A DNA stretch of 28,598 nt, taken from contig CAJTON010000006.1 in assembly GCA_910577605.1 (NCBI GenBank), positions 62,589-91,186 on the forward strand, read 5' to 3'. The notes under the pieces are model-generated. The model made no database searches. It was not told the origin of the DNA and saw nothing but the letters and a program-made list of their open reading frames with translations. The translations under genes and the position numbers were made by a program. Shown here in pieces: positions 1 to 7,700 of this stretch. The number at the start of each line of letters is the position of its first letter. The first letter of the stretch is position 1. This stretch comes from an uncultured Butyrivibrio sp. (GTDB taxonomy: Bacteria > Bacillota > Clostridia > Lachnospirales > Lachnospiraceae).

Positions 1-161
1 CTGGCGAAGGTCTCCTGCCAGCCGTTGACCGTAATACATATCCAGTCAAGACCGTTTGAGGCGAGCCTCTCCATCGACGCCTCGCCGTTTTCGCACATTA
101 TTTCGCCGGGCTTTGAAAAAAAGCCCCATGTATATCCTTTACAAAAAATATCCCTGTTCAT
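1..161 (-). CDS. Putative glycoside hydrolase, N-terminal fragment
   Basis: A reading frame opens with ATG at 159-161 and runs off the left edge after 53 codons. The peptide begins MNRDIFCKGYTWGFFSKPGE and continues with a segment ending LDWICITVNGWQETFA. A KG[FY]TWG start followed by 'SM..LA..G.DWI' resembles the first strand and helix of TIM-barrel glycoside hydrolases of the GH113-like kind. That assignment is from memory of the family pattern and no catalytic residue lies in the fragment. A weak AAAGGA-type ribosome binding site precedes the ATG, and a good promoter sits at 235-263. It is transcribed in the same direction as the ABC operon but appears to be a separate unit. Confidence 0.55.
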   Translation of the reverse strand, partial: MNRDIFCKGYTWGFFSKPGEIMCENGEASMERLASNGLDWICITVNGWQETFA

Positions 162-234
162 CGTACGTTCCTTTTCTCTGAAAATCTCCGCTACTGAAAC
201 AAGTAGTTTTAAAAACCGCCTGTCAATTCATCTC

Positions 235-263
235 ATACTACAATATAAATAAAAAGAAGTCAA
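235..263 (-). promoter_or_regulatory. Sigma-A-type promoter for the glycoside hydrolase fragment
   Basis: On the minus strand TTGACT (258-263) and TAGTAT (235-240) are separated by 17 nt in an AT-rich spacer. The distance to the ATG at 161 leaves a 5' UTR of about 65-70 nt. No clear terminator was seen between the end of the ABC operon (304) and this promoter, so some readthrough is possible. Confidence 0.55.
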
Positions 264-303
264 TAGAGAAGAAGAACCGTCTACCGCAAACCGTTAAAAG
301 ACT

Positions 304-1098
304 TCACGAGCCGCTTGACTTATAGCGGCGCACGCCGAAACGCCAGAAACAATATGCGGGAACGATAAACAGCGCCGCCGCAAGCGGGGCGAAAATATAG
401 AGCATATTGCCGCTTCGTCCCGTCAGATATAAAAAAGGATAATACTGCACCAAAGCGTAAGGGATCACGAAGGTCGTAAGCCGCAGTATATTTTTCCCGT
501 AGATTCCGAGCGGATATTTGCCGAATTCCCTCGCCCCGTCCGTAAACACGTTCATTATCTCAAGACTGTCAAGCGTAAAAAAACAAAGTCCCGCGAATAT
601 CAGGAAAAATCCGGTAAAAAGAACCGTACCCCCAATCACCATACAGAATACCGCGACGATACGCCCCGCGTTCCACTCCACTCCGCCCTTTGCAATCCCG
701 TATACAAGCATCAGAACAGCCTGCAAAAGTCTTGCGACTCTCGTAAGCTCAAACTTGCTGCCCAAAACCTGCAGGATCTCGCCGCGCGGACGCACAAGCA
801 GCCTGTCAAACTCTCCGCCTCTCACCATTCCCGAGAAAGCGTCAAAGCCTCTCGCCCACATCTCCGCAAGCGTATATCCCGTCAGAAAAACCGAAAAGCA
901 GAGTATGACCTCCCCGTAGGTAAAACTCTTTACCCCGCCAAATCTTTGAAACATAAAATACACTCCGATAAGCACGTTGAACGACGTCAGAAACTGACCT
1001 ATCGCCGTAAGCAAAAAAGACGTCTTATACTGCATCATGCTCCGTATATTTATTGAAATATAATGAAAATATAACTTCAAAGGGTTCACTCTCTTCAT
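304..1098 (-). CDS. ABC-2-type transporter permease (second permease)
   Basis: A 264-residue integral membrane protein with about six hydrophobic segments and a short basic C-terminus (RRYKSSGS). The segment around 'RARGFDAFSGMVRGGEFDRLLVRP' style residues 63-85, with 'GGEFDRLLVRP', is characteristic of the PF06182/DUF990 ABC-2 permease group, in which two related permeases share one ATPase. It starts 4 nt after the stop of the upstream permease and has a GGGAGG ribosome binding site inside the end of that gene, so translation is likely coupled. It is the last gene of the three-gene operon. The substrate cannot be read from sequence; relatives are annotated as multidrug or polysaccharide exporters. 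Confidence 0.85.
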   Translation of the reverse strand: MKRVNPLKLYFHYISINIRSMMQYKTSFLLTAIGQFLTSFNVLIGVYFMFQRFGGVKSFTYGEVILCFSVFLTGYTLAEMWARGFDAFSGMVRGGEFDRLLVRPRGEILQVLGSKFELTRVARLLQAVLMLVYGIAKGGVEWNAGRIVAVFCMVIGGTVLFTGFFLIFAGLCFFTLDSLEIMNVFTDGAREFGKYPLGIYGKNILRLTTFVIPYALVQYYPFLYLTGRSGNMLYIFAPLAAALFIVPAYCFWRFGVRRYKSSGS

Positions 1099-1102
1099 AG
1101 CT

Positions 1103-1906
1103 TCAGCCTCCCTGTATCACGGTTTTTTTCTCGCCGCGCCCGCACAAAAACCTGCCCGCAAGCACTGTAATAACAAGCCAGAAAACCTGGAGCGCGACTG
1201 CCGCTGCCGCCTCTTTGCCCGTTATGTTCCCGCTGTATATCCGTAACGGCACATTCTCCATCGCCGCAAACGGCAGCAATTCAAGCACCTTCTGCACCCC
1301 GCGCGGAAAAAAAGGCAGCGGTATTATCTGCCCCGCCAATAGCTCCACCGAGCATACGAACACCATGCGCGCTCCCTGCGGAGACACGGTAAAAAAGCAG
1401 CTCACATACACCAGCATACAAAACGCCACCGTTACCGCCAGGCCGAGCGCCATAGTTACCGCAAACAGCATAAAATTTCCGATTCCCGCAGGAGCCATAA
1501 GTCCGTAAGGCTCCGGCAGAAACGCCGCCACAATGAGTATCGGAAAGCATCTGAGCACCGCCCTTGATATCCGGTCCGCCGCGCTCCTCGCAAACCACAT
1601 ATTATATATACCGACAGGTCTGCAAAGCTCATAGGCGATTCCGCCCCCCGTCACCGAGTCAAAAATTTCTTGCTCATTTATCCACGCGGCAAACAGAGCC
1701 AGAAACGCCTGCTGGAGCCATATATAGGTCGCCGTCGCCTCAAAAGTCATGGGAAACGCCGCCGGATCCGTGTCATAAAACGCCTTGAACGTAAAAATCT
1801 GCATGGTTCCCCACACAAACTGCGTGACCAATCCGGCAAACGCCGCCGCGCGGTACTGTAATCCCATTACAAAGCGCAGCCGGAAAAAAGAAAAATATTT
1901 TTTCAT
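1103..1906 (-). CDS. ABC-2-type transporter permease (first permease)
   Basis: A 267-residue membrane protein with about six predicted transmembrane segments. Residues near 70-100 read 'QAFLALFAAW...SVTGGGIAYELCRPVGIYN'; the 'GGIAYELCRP' element parallels 'GGEFDRLLVRP' of the neighbouring permease, so the two are paralogous half-transporters of the PF06182-like type. It lies 12 nt downstream of the ATPase gene and 4 nt upstream of the second permease, which indicates one transcript. The start at 1906 follows a G-rich ribosome binding site (AGGGGG, 8 nt spacing). The three proteins probably form an exporter with a heterodimeric membrane domain and an ATPase dimer in the cytoplasmic membrane. 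Confidence 0.85.
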   Translation of the reverse strand: MKKYFSFFRLRFVMGLQYRAAAFAGLVTQFVWGTMQIFTFKAFYDTDPAAFPMTFEATATYIWLQQAFLALFAAWINEQEIFDSVTGGGIAYELCRPVGIYNMWFARSAADRISRAVLRCFPILIVAAFLPEPYGLMAPAGIGNFMLFAVTMALGLAVTVAFCMLVYVSCFFTVSPQGARMVFVCSVELLAGQIIPLPFFPRGVQKVLELLPFAAMENVPLRIYSGNITGKEAAAAVALQVFWLVITVLAGRFLCGRGEKKTVIQGG

Positions 1907-1918
1907 ACAGCCGTCCCC

Positions 1919-2707
1919 CTATATGTCGTACTCGCGGTAAAGCTCCGCAACCGTTTCGTCTATTCCCGCTTCTCCGTTTTTTATGCCATCTACCGGACCG
2001 TCCATAAGAATGCGCCCCTTGCCGATCAGTATTATCCTCTTAGTAAGCGCCTCAATATCCTGCATATCATGCGTAGTGAGAATGACCGTGGTCTTATGCA
2101 ACCTGTTCTGCGTAAGTATAAATTCGCGCACCGCAAGCTTTGAGACCGCGTCAAGCCCTATCGTCGGCTCGTCCAAAAAAAGCGTGCGCGGCGAATGAAG
2201 AAGTGACGCCGTAAGCTCGCAGCGCATACGCTGTCCCAGCGAAAGCTGTCTCGCCGGAGTTTTCAAAAGCTCGCCGAGAGAAAGGCGCTCAGTCAGCTCT
2301 TCAAGATTGTTTTTGTATATTTGTCTAGGAATTGAGTAAATATCCTTTAGAAGCTCAAAGGAATCTATGATCGGAACGTCCCACCACAGCTGTGAACGCT
2401 GCCCGAATACCACGCCGATATGTTTCACATGCTCGATGCGGTTTTTCCACGGCACTCGCCCGTCCACAAGACAGCTTCCGCCGTCGGGCGTAAGTATTCC
2501 GCTCAGAATTTTAATTGTGGAGCTTTTGCCCGCTCCGTTGGGTCCTATGTAGCCCACCATCTCTCCGTCGTCGATGGTAAAGCTGACGTTTTGCAGCGCG
2601 TGTATCTCCTCATAACTTCGGTGAAAAAGCGCTTTGCAGGCCTCCTTAAAGCCCGCGTTTCTTTTTGCAATCCTGTACGATTTGCAAATGTTGTCCATCG
2701 TAATCAT
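1919..2707 (-). CDS. ABC transporter ATP-binding protein
   Basis: A 262-residue nucleotide-binding domain with every core motif: Walker A GPNGAGKS (55-62), Q-loop at FGQRSQLWW (101-109), a variant signature LSLGQR (155-160) in place of LSGGQ, Walker B LFLDEP (176-181) and switch His in TTHD (His213). The 'GQRSQLWWD' stretch and LSLGQRMR signature are typical of ATPases paired with PF06182-type permeases, which is what follows. The first of two near Met codons was chosen because AGGAGG lies 7 nt upstream. It is the first gene of the operon. The erm gene lies upstream and is separated by a terminator, so I cannot show shared control. Confidence 0.9.
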   Translation of the reverse strand: MITMDNICKSYRIAKRNAGFKEACKALFHRSYEEIHALQNVSFTIDDGEMVGYIGPNGAGKSSTIKILSGILTPDGGSCLVDGRVPWKNRIEHVKHIGVVFGQRSQLWWDVPIIDSFELLKDIYSIPRQIYKNNLEELTERLSLGELLKTPARQLSLGQRMRCELTASLLHSPRTLFLDEPTIGLDAVSKLAVREFILTQNRLHKTTVILTTHDMQDIEALTKRIILIGKGRILMDGPVDGIKNGEAGIDETVAELYREYDI

Positions 2708-2842
2708 ATTGCTTCCTCCTGGTAGTTATATTCGCATATCTTGCCAAGTCGGTCTGGCTCCGGCGGATTTTGCCGACGGATACCGAAGGTAAAATATTAA
2801 GTTGCCGCCCCGCATTCCCACGTCATTTTATACGCCTTCGCG

Positions 2843-2873
2843 AAAAATTCCCGCGCGGAGCGAGGGAATTTTA
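2843..2873 (-). terminator. Intrinsic terminator after erm
   Basis: On the minus strand AAAATTCCC pairs with GGGAATTTT (9 bp) around an 11-nt GC-rich loop, and the 3' arm runs straight into a T-run. It begins 26 nt past the erm stop codon. The stem is A/T-flanked on both sides, so it could also act on transcripts from the other strand. It separates erm from the ABC operon. Confidence 0.75.
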
Positions 2874-2898
2874 AGTATAGCACTGTAATGAAAATATG

Positions 2899-3702
2899 TC
2901 AACGGGTTTTACCCGCACCTGCGCGCCATTGCCGGAAAAGGCAAAGCCACTGTACATACAGAATAACTCCGTCCCTCGGCAGCTCGCCCATGCCCGCCTG
3001 TCTGAGCGCCGCACTCGCTTGTCTTTTTGTGAGAAGTCCTCTTTTGCCGCATACCCCGTACCTCATCGAATGCTCAAGAAATTGTCTGAACGCGCCGCAC
3101 TCGCTCTTTTTTAAATCCGGCTCCGCCTTTTTTGAAAAATAAAGCAGCACGCAATCAACAGACGGCATCGGGTGAAAATCCTCCCTGCGAAAATAATACA
3201 GGATCTTCATTTCCCAATTAACCTTGAGACTCAGGGAATTTACCGTTTCGCGCCCAAGCCCCGCAAACCGCTTTGCCGCCCCTTTCTCCATAATAAGCCA
3301 TATGTCCGTCGGCGGATTCTGCTGCTCCGTCAGTTTTTTAACGATCTGCGACGTAATGAAATAAGGTATATTTGCAAATACCTTGTACTTCCCTTTCGCA
3401 GGAAGACGGTATTTGAGAAAATCACCGCACACAAGCTCAAGATTAGAGAAACCCGACAGCCTTTCTCCCGCTCGCTCACAGAGCCTTCTGTCGATCTCTA
3501 CCGAACATACGCTGCCGCTTTTTTTACAGAGCGCGTCCGTCAGGTGCCCCTTTCCCGTACCTATTTCGATTACCTTATCCTTTTTGCAAATATTGCTTAA
3601 ATTTACTATCCTGTTGATAAGTCTGCCGTCCGTTATGAAATTCTGCGAATCCGACAAACGTCTGTCTCCGTTTTGCTCCCTCTGATTTCTGCCTTTTTGC
3701 AT
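2899..3702 (-). CDS. erm: Erm-type 23S rRNA (adenine-N6)-dimethyltransferase
   Basis: A 267-residue SAM-dependent rRNA methyltransferase of the KsgA/Erm superfamily. Visible motifs are SQNF (19-22), the SAM loop IEIGTGKG (45-52), acidic VEID (68-71), GDF (93-95), the catalytic NIPY (111-114) and FHPMPSV (176-182). NIPY, rather than the NLPY of RsmA, and the presence of a separate genuine rsmA at 17531 point to the Erm branch. That branch methylates A2058 of 23S rRNA and confers resistance to macrolides, lincosamides and streptogramin B. The start has AAGGAGG 6 nt upstream. The gene has its own strong promoter, a leader of about 360 nt and a terminator, so it is an independent inducible unit. 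Whether it is active, and its exact Erm class, cannot be judged here. Confidence 0.85.
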   Translation of the reverse strand: MQKGRNQREQNGDRRLSDSQNFITDGRLINRIVNLSNICKKDKVIEIGTGKGHLTDALCKKSGSVCSVEIDRRLCERAGERLSGFSNLELVCGDFLKYRLPAKGKYKVFANIPYFITSQIVKKLTEQQNPPTDIWLIMEKGAAKRFAGLGRETVNSLSLKVNWEMKILYYFRREDFHPMPSVDCVLLYFSKKAEPDLKKSECGAFRQFLEHSMRYGVCGKRGLLTKRQASAALRQAGMGELPRDGVILYVQWLCLFRQWRAGAGKTR

Positions 3703-3722
3703 AGTCTGCCTCCTTCATGCTC

Positions 3723-3758
3723 TTACCCGACGGCACAAACAAAAGCCGTCTTATTCAT
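3723..3758 (-). CDS. Possible second leader peptide of erm (11 codons)
   Basis: Reads MNKTAFVCAVG and stops 20 nt before the erm start codon. Its codons 4-5 and 9-10 form the two arms (GACGGC and GCCGTC) of a 6-bp hairpin directly before the erm Shine-Dalgarno. A ribosome paused here would melt that hairpin. The upstream sequence is not a convincing ribosome binding site (CGGGA directly before ATG), so expression is doubtful; the placement rather than the coding signal is what supports it. Confidence 0.3.
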   Translation of the reverse strand: MNKTAFVCAVG

Positions 3759-3776
3759 TCCCGAAGAAAAGGCAAT

Positions 3777-3816
3777 AAAAAAGCAGGCAAAATTCCCGAA
3801 ACGGAAATTTTCCTGC
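3777..3816 (-). terminator. Attenuator terminator inside the erm leader
   Basis: On the minus strand GCAGG-AAAATTTCC (3803-3816) pairs with GGGAATTTT-GCCTGC (3783-3797) with one bulged C and one G-U, closing a small loop, and is followed at once by six T residues (3777-3782). It lies downstream of the leader peptide and 75 nt before erm. A terminator placed between promoter and gene implies conditional termination. Confidence 0.75.
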
Positions 3817-3938
3817 AAAACTAAACAACAAGGCAGACGGCGCCGGATATAAACGTTTCCTTATCCCGCCCGTCAGTGTATGATTATTTATCTGCACGCA
3901 AAAAAAGCCCATTTACATGGAAAAATACGTCTGCTTTT

Positions 3939-3983
3939 TTACCGCCCCTGTATACGGATGCGGGCGCAGAATATAATAATCAT
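3939..3983 (-). CDS. Leader peptide of erm (14 codons), macrolide-arrest-like
   Basis: The ORF reads MIIIFCARIRIQGR and ends in TAA. AAAGGTGG lies 9 nt upstream of the ATG, a plausible ribosome binding site. Codons 8-10 encode Arg-Ile-Arg, which fits the Arg/Lys-X-Arg/Lys motif at which macrolide-bound ribosomes are known to stall; several known erm leaders use this motif. The GCAGACG segment, which can pair with CGTCTGC further down, starts 5 nt after the stop codon. It is far too short for codon statistics, so the call rests on position, ribosome binding site and motif. Confidence 0.6.
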   Translation of the reverse strand: MIIIFCARIRIQGR

Positions 3984-4030
3984 CCTTCAAAGCCACCTTT
4001 CTGTATGCGCGTCTGTATCTGAAGCACAAT

Positions 4031-4052
4031 GGTATGCCCCGAAGGTCATACC
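4031..4052 (-). repeat. UUCG-capped hairpin at the 5' end of the erm leader
   Basis: The inverted repeat GGTATGACC-TTCG-GGGCATACC forms a 9-bp stem with one mismatch and a C(UUCG)G tetraloop, one of the most stable loops known. It starts about 10 nt after the predicted transcription start. It has no T-run, so it is more likely a 5' stabiliser of the mRNA than a terminator. Confidence 0.6.
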
Positions 4053-4067
4053 ATAAATTCTGTAAAA

Positions 4068-4096
4068 AATATATCATTTATCAGACATTTTGTCAA
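4068..4096 (-). promoter_or_regulatory. Near-consensus promoter of erm
   Basis: TTGACA (4091-4096), a 17-nt spacer and TATATT (4068-4073) on the minus strand. The predicted start near 4061 gives a leader of about 360 nt. It is the best promoter in this part of the window, consistent with a gene that is transcribed constantly and regulated after initiation. Confidence 0.8.
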
Positions 4097-4135
4097 CTGG
4101 CTGCATTTTCAAAACCGTAAAATCAATGACTGAAT

Positions 4136-4684
4136 TTACTGCGCGGAGCTCCATTCAGACTTACGGAGCATTCTGATAAGCTCCCTCGCCTTATTTTCAC
4201 TACCGTCACAGTACCTGTAAGCGTCATGATACCCCGCCCCCTCTATATTATCTATTATCTTAGTTCCCGATTCAAAATGATCATATCCTAATCCTATATA
4301 AAATAACTCTGAATCGCCGCTGTAAAAGGTAACGCAAAGTTCAAGTGCAAATAAGCCCAACGGATGAAAAAGCTCATCTCCTTCTATTTCCTTAACTATA
4401 TCCGATACCTTGCTTATGGTGTCCGCGTCTTCTATCCAATAAGAATATTTTTCCGGATCACAATATGCAAGCTGAACAAGTATTCTGTCCGCCCCCGACA
4501 GGTCAAGACCGTCAAAGGATATTGTGCCTTCAAGATCGCTCAGGTCAAAGGTCGGAGCCGTATCTATGTAATTTTCCGTTTCCCTGACCGTTTCGGGTAC
4601 AGAGCTTGAGCTTTTGACACAGCCGGAAAGACACATGGAAACGGCAATAGCAAGCATTGTCACGATTTTAAATTTTTTAGCCAT
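4136..4684 (-). CDS. Hypothetical lipoprotein
   Basis: A 182-residue protein whose N-terminus (MAKKFKIVTMLAIAVSMCLSGC) is a lipoprotein signal peptide, with lipobox LSGC and lipidated Cys22. A Ser/Val-rich linker follows. The mature part is acidic, with no domain that I recognise; the segment 'DLEGTISFDGLDLSGADRI' and a C-terminal 'ENKARELIRMLRKSEW' suggest a small globular cell-surface domain. A consensus promoter lies at the end of the preceding J-domain gene, so it need not belong to that operon. Its signal peptide resembles that of the lipoprotein at 21299-22426, but the mature regions do not look alike. Function unknown. Confidence 0.75.
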   Translation of the reverse strand: MAKKFKIVTMLAIAVSMCLSGCVKSSSSVPETVRETENYIDTAPTFDLSDLEGTISFDGLDLSGADRILVQLAYCDPEKYSYWIEDADTISKVSDIVKEIEGDELFHPLGLFALELCVTFYSGDSELFYIGLGYDHFESGTKIIDNIEGAGYHDAYRYCDGSENKARELIRMLRKSEWSSAQ

Positions 4685-4716
4685 AATCCAAACTTTCTAT
4701 ATGTATATTTTATACC

Positions 4717-4745
4717 ATAATACTGCCCACGCATTTATCTGTCAA
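4717..4745 (-). promoter_or_regulatory. Promoter of the lipoprotein gene
   Basis: TTGACA (4740-4745) and TATTAT (4717-4722) are spaced by exactly 17 nt. The -35 box lies within the last codons of the J-domain gene. The predicted 5' UTR is about 25 nt. This suggests that the lipoprotein is transcribed independently of the helicase/chaperone operon. Confidence 0.65.
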
Positions 4746-7700
4746 GTTGTTTTCCATTTGCCTGACGCACATCGTTCAGATACAATATTCCTCCCTCCGT
4801 TATTTCCTCCTCATCAAGAACAATGCAGTCTATTCTCAGGCATTCTTTTAATTTCGCGCCCTGCTTCCCGCATTCCATGTACCACCGCAGAATGTCCGCA
4901 AACTCACCGACAATGTCTATATACGGACGCCCCGGCCCCCATATTTTCCATATGAGATTCGGCTGACCGTCCAAAATACTGATAAGCTCCGCATTCGCGT
5001 TTTCCGGGTTATTATCGTCAAAAGCGTCAAAATTCCTATGTTCATAGACGTCAAGCGAACACGTTTCATACCATCTGAACGCAAAGCAAAGCACGTCTTT
5101 TCCTGACATATCCTGCGACAGTATTTCATCCGTCCAGCGGGCAAACAGTGTCATCATCTCCGCCTTCGTAAACCTCGTAAATATGTCTGTGTCCGTAAGA
5201 TGATTGCTGTATGCGGACTCCGCAAAAGCATCGCCGCCATAGCAGTATTCAAAGCAGCCGTTCAGATTTGAGATACTTAAAAGCCCTTCGAAGCCCTCCG
5301 CTCCCGTAACATTTGAGAGCTGAAGCTTTTTTGCGATAAGCCCCGCTAAATTATCGGCTTTGCACATATGATAACTGTCAAAAGTATAATAAGTACCGCT
5401 TTCTCCTATCGCAAAGGGCTCCGGCACAAACCCCGCGTCTGCACAATATTCGCCCGCAATGCCAAAACAGCCTATTACAATATGCTTCTCCTTGATCTTT
5501 TTGCTCAACTCCTCAACTTTGGAGCGGTATTTTTTGCGGTAGCCGAAGCCGTATTCCGAGGCTTCCAATATAAACGGACGGAGCGCAAAATAAAACAGCT
5601 CTTTTATCTTTTTTTGCGCGCCGTAATATAGTATGCAGTAGTTCTCGGTCAGACATCCGCACATACCCGTCAGAAATTCCTTCGCCGCCTCAGGCGCATC
5701 TTCTTTTTTCCACCACGCCTCATAAGAAAACGCGTTTTCATTCCGGCCGGCACATTCTGCCTGACGGACAAGCAGCTCCACAATTCTCGCCGCCTTCTGT
5801 TCGTCTGTCATGTCTTTAAAAGAAAACGAACCTATTGTGACCGCTTCCGGCTGCACAAGCCGCGCCAGCCTGTTTTTTGCCGCCGAATGTCTGTCTTCTT
5901 TATCATTGTATTCGATCTCCTTTAGCTCCCAGCCGAATTCCTGCATATTATAGACGTAAGTATTCTTCTCGGTCACAACCGCCTTGAAGCAAAACTTCTC
6001 CTGCTCCGTGTAATAAACCGCCTCCGTATTTCCACTCACGGCTCCCTCATCGGAATTATCCGCCGCCAACATTCCCGCGATCGGCTTAACCGTATGCGGA
6101 TATAACGGAAGTCTTGACAGTCGCGTTTCTATTATCTCCTGCGCCTGCTTAAATTCTTGCTCTTCTATCGACGTAATTGCAAGCAGAAAAAAGAAATGTT
6201 CGGTTCTGCTAATCAACGCCTCGAGTTCCCGAAATTCCCCGAACGCATACTTTTTGTCATATACCGGAATGCCGTCGAGAAAATACAGGCAATAGTGAAG
6301 ATGAAACTCCACCCGCAGACGCTTTTTGTCAGGCAGAGTAAATTCTATGCCCGCCGGCTCAATCGCGCTTCCTCCCGTTTCGTCAAAGCGGGTGAACGCT
6401 TTTTGCCACTGCAAGGACGGACAATACATATGCTTCATATAAGACGGAAGAAAAATATAATCGTTATGCACAAAAACCCTGTATTTATTGTTATCAAAGC
6501 CCGCTTTCCGGAATCCGAACCCGACCGTCAAGTAATAATGCCAGAATTCCCTGTTGTCGTCCGCAATGTCGCTGATATCAGTATTGTTAAAAATAACAGC
6601 TTCAGGCGCGCAAAGCTCCTTCATGAACCGGTTGCAGCTTAACTGCGCTAATTCGTCTAGCAGCCCATCCCTATCGTCCTCGTGCCCGGCAAAATCCTCT
6701 CCGTAATAAAACGCGTATAAGCGTTCAGCCAACGACTGCGGAAGGTTTTTCCTGCCGATGACTGCAAGATAAATTTTGTTCAGCAGTTCGGCGGAACCGC
6801 GTATTTTGGTCCACTCTGCGCTTTCAAACAGTTCTGTAATCTGTTTCTTCAACTGCTCAGGCTCCTCGTAAGAACCTGTCCTGTAATCGTATTCCTTTTC
6901 GCCCTCCGATATTATTTTGCTCAGGCGCCGATACCAATTACTGATCGTCTGTGCCATGCTGTTTCCGCCCGACATTACCTCCTCAACGTCAGGATATTGC
7001 GCGAGAATCGCCTGCTTTAACGGTCCGTAGAGTTTTTTGCTGCTGGATTTCTCGATATCCTTCAAATTATAGGTTTTATACATACATTCAAGAACGCACT
7101 TAGGCACATCCTCGTGATTCATCCAGAAAATATACAGCGTTATAAGAGCCGTACTTCTTGTTGTCTCATAAATCTGATTCTGTCCTCTGCCTTTCAGCTC
7201 ATACATATGGTTTGAAGCGCCGCACATAAGCAGCTCGTACCACTTATCCTGCATATTCGGAGAAAGCAGATTCATGGCGTTCATGCTCTTTAAACGCATA
7301 TAATCCGAAAAAGCGCGCAGTCTTACAAGGTTCTCCGGCTTGTACAAAATACGGACAGGCATATATTCCCGCCTCTGCATGTTCCACAGAGCCGCGGCGG
7401 TCTCCCTTGCCTTAAATCCCGTTTCGTTCGCCTGATAGATTCTGCGGTCAGCCCCCGGGTCCGGAGTATTATTTTCCGGCATGATCGCGTACGCGATTGC
7501 AAGCTCCGTCAAAAAGCTGTCCGGCAGACTGTAAATATTATAATTTCCCTCCATGCTCCAGTCAGCAAGATACCTCTCCATACCCTCAGCAAATTCGTCC
7601 GAAAACTGCTCCTCCAAAAAATCCTCCGACAAAAAGAACTCCTTCCATACGTCGGCGCGCGGGAACCTTCCGCTTTCTTTCGCCTTTTCAAAGATAGAAA

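Larger units (their letters stand above)
3703..4061 (-). promoter_or_regulatory. Structured 5' leader (attenuator) of erm
   Basis: This stretch of about 360 nt between the erm promoter and start codon has no long ORF but is dense in structure. In transcript order it contains: a UUCG-capped hairpin (4031-4052), a 14-codon ORF with its own ribosome binding site (3939-3983), a hairpin or antisense segment just after that ORF (3901-3939), a GACGG...CCGTC stem-loop (3836-3874), an intrinsic terminator (3777-3816), a second mini-ORF (3723-3758) that overlaps a GACGGC/GCCGTC hairpin (3729-3750), and the erm ribosome binding site. Long leaders of this kind upstream of erm normally sense ribosome stalling by macrolides. 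The pairings are read by eye and were not folded. Confidence 0.7.

Noticed and set aside
2899..3702. Second copy of rsmA
   Set aside because: The catalytic motif is NIPY, not NLPY, the N-terminus differs, and the leader is of the antibiotic-inducible type; Erm is the better assignment.
3961..4050. A 20-codon ORF at the 5' end of the erm leader (starts MTFGAYHC)
   Set aside because: There is no Shine-Dalgarno and its start is buried in the UUCG hairpin; the later 14-codon ORF is the better leader candidate.
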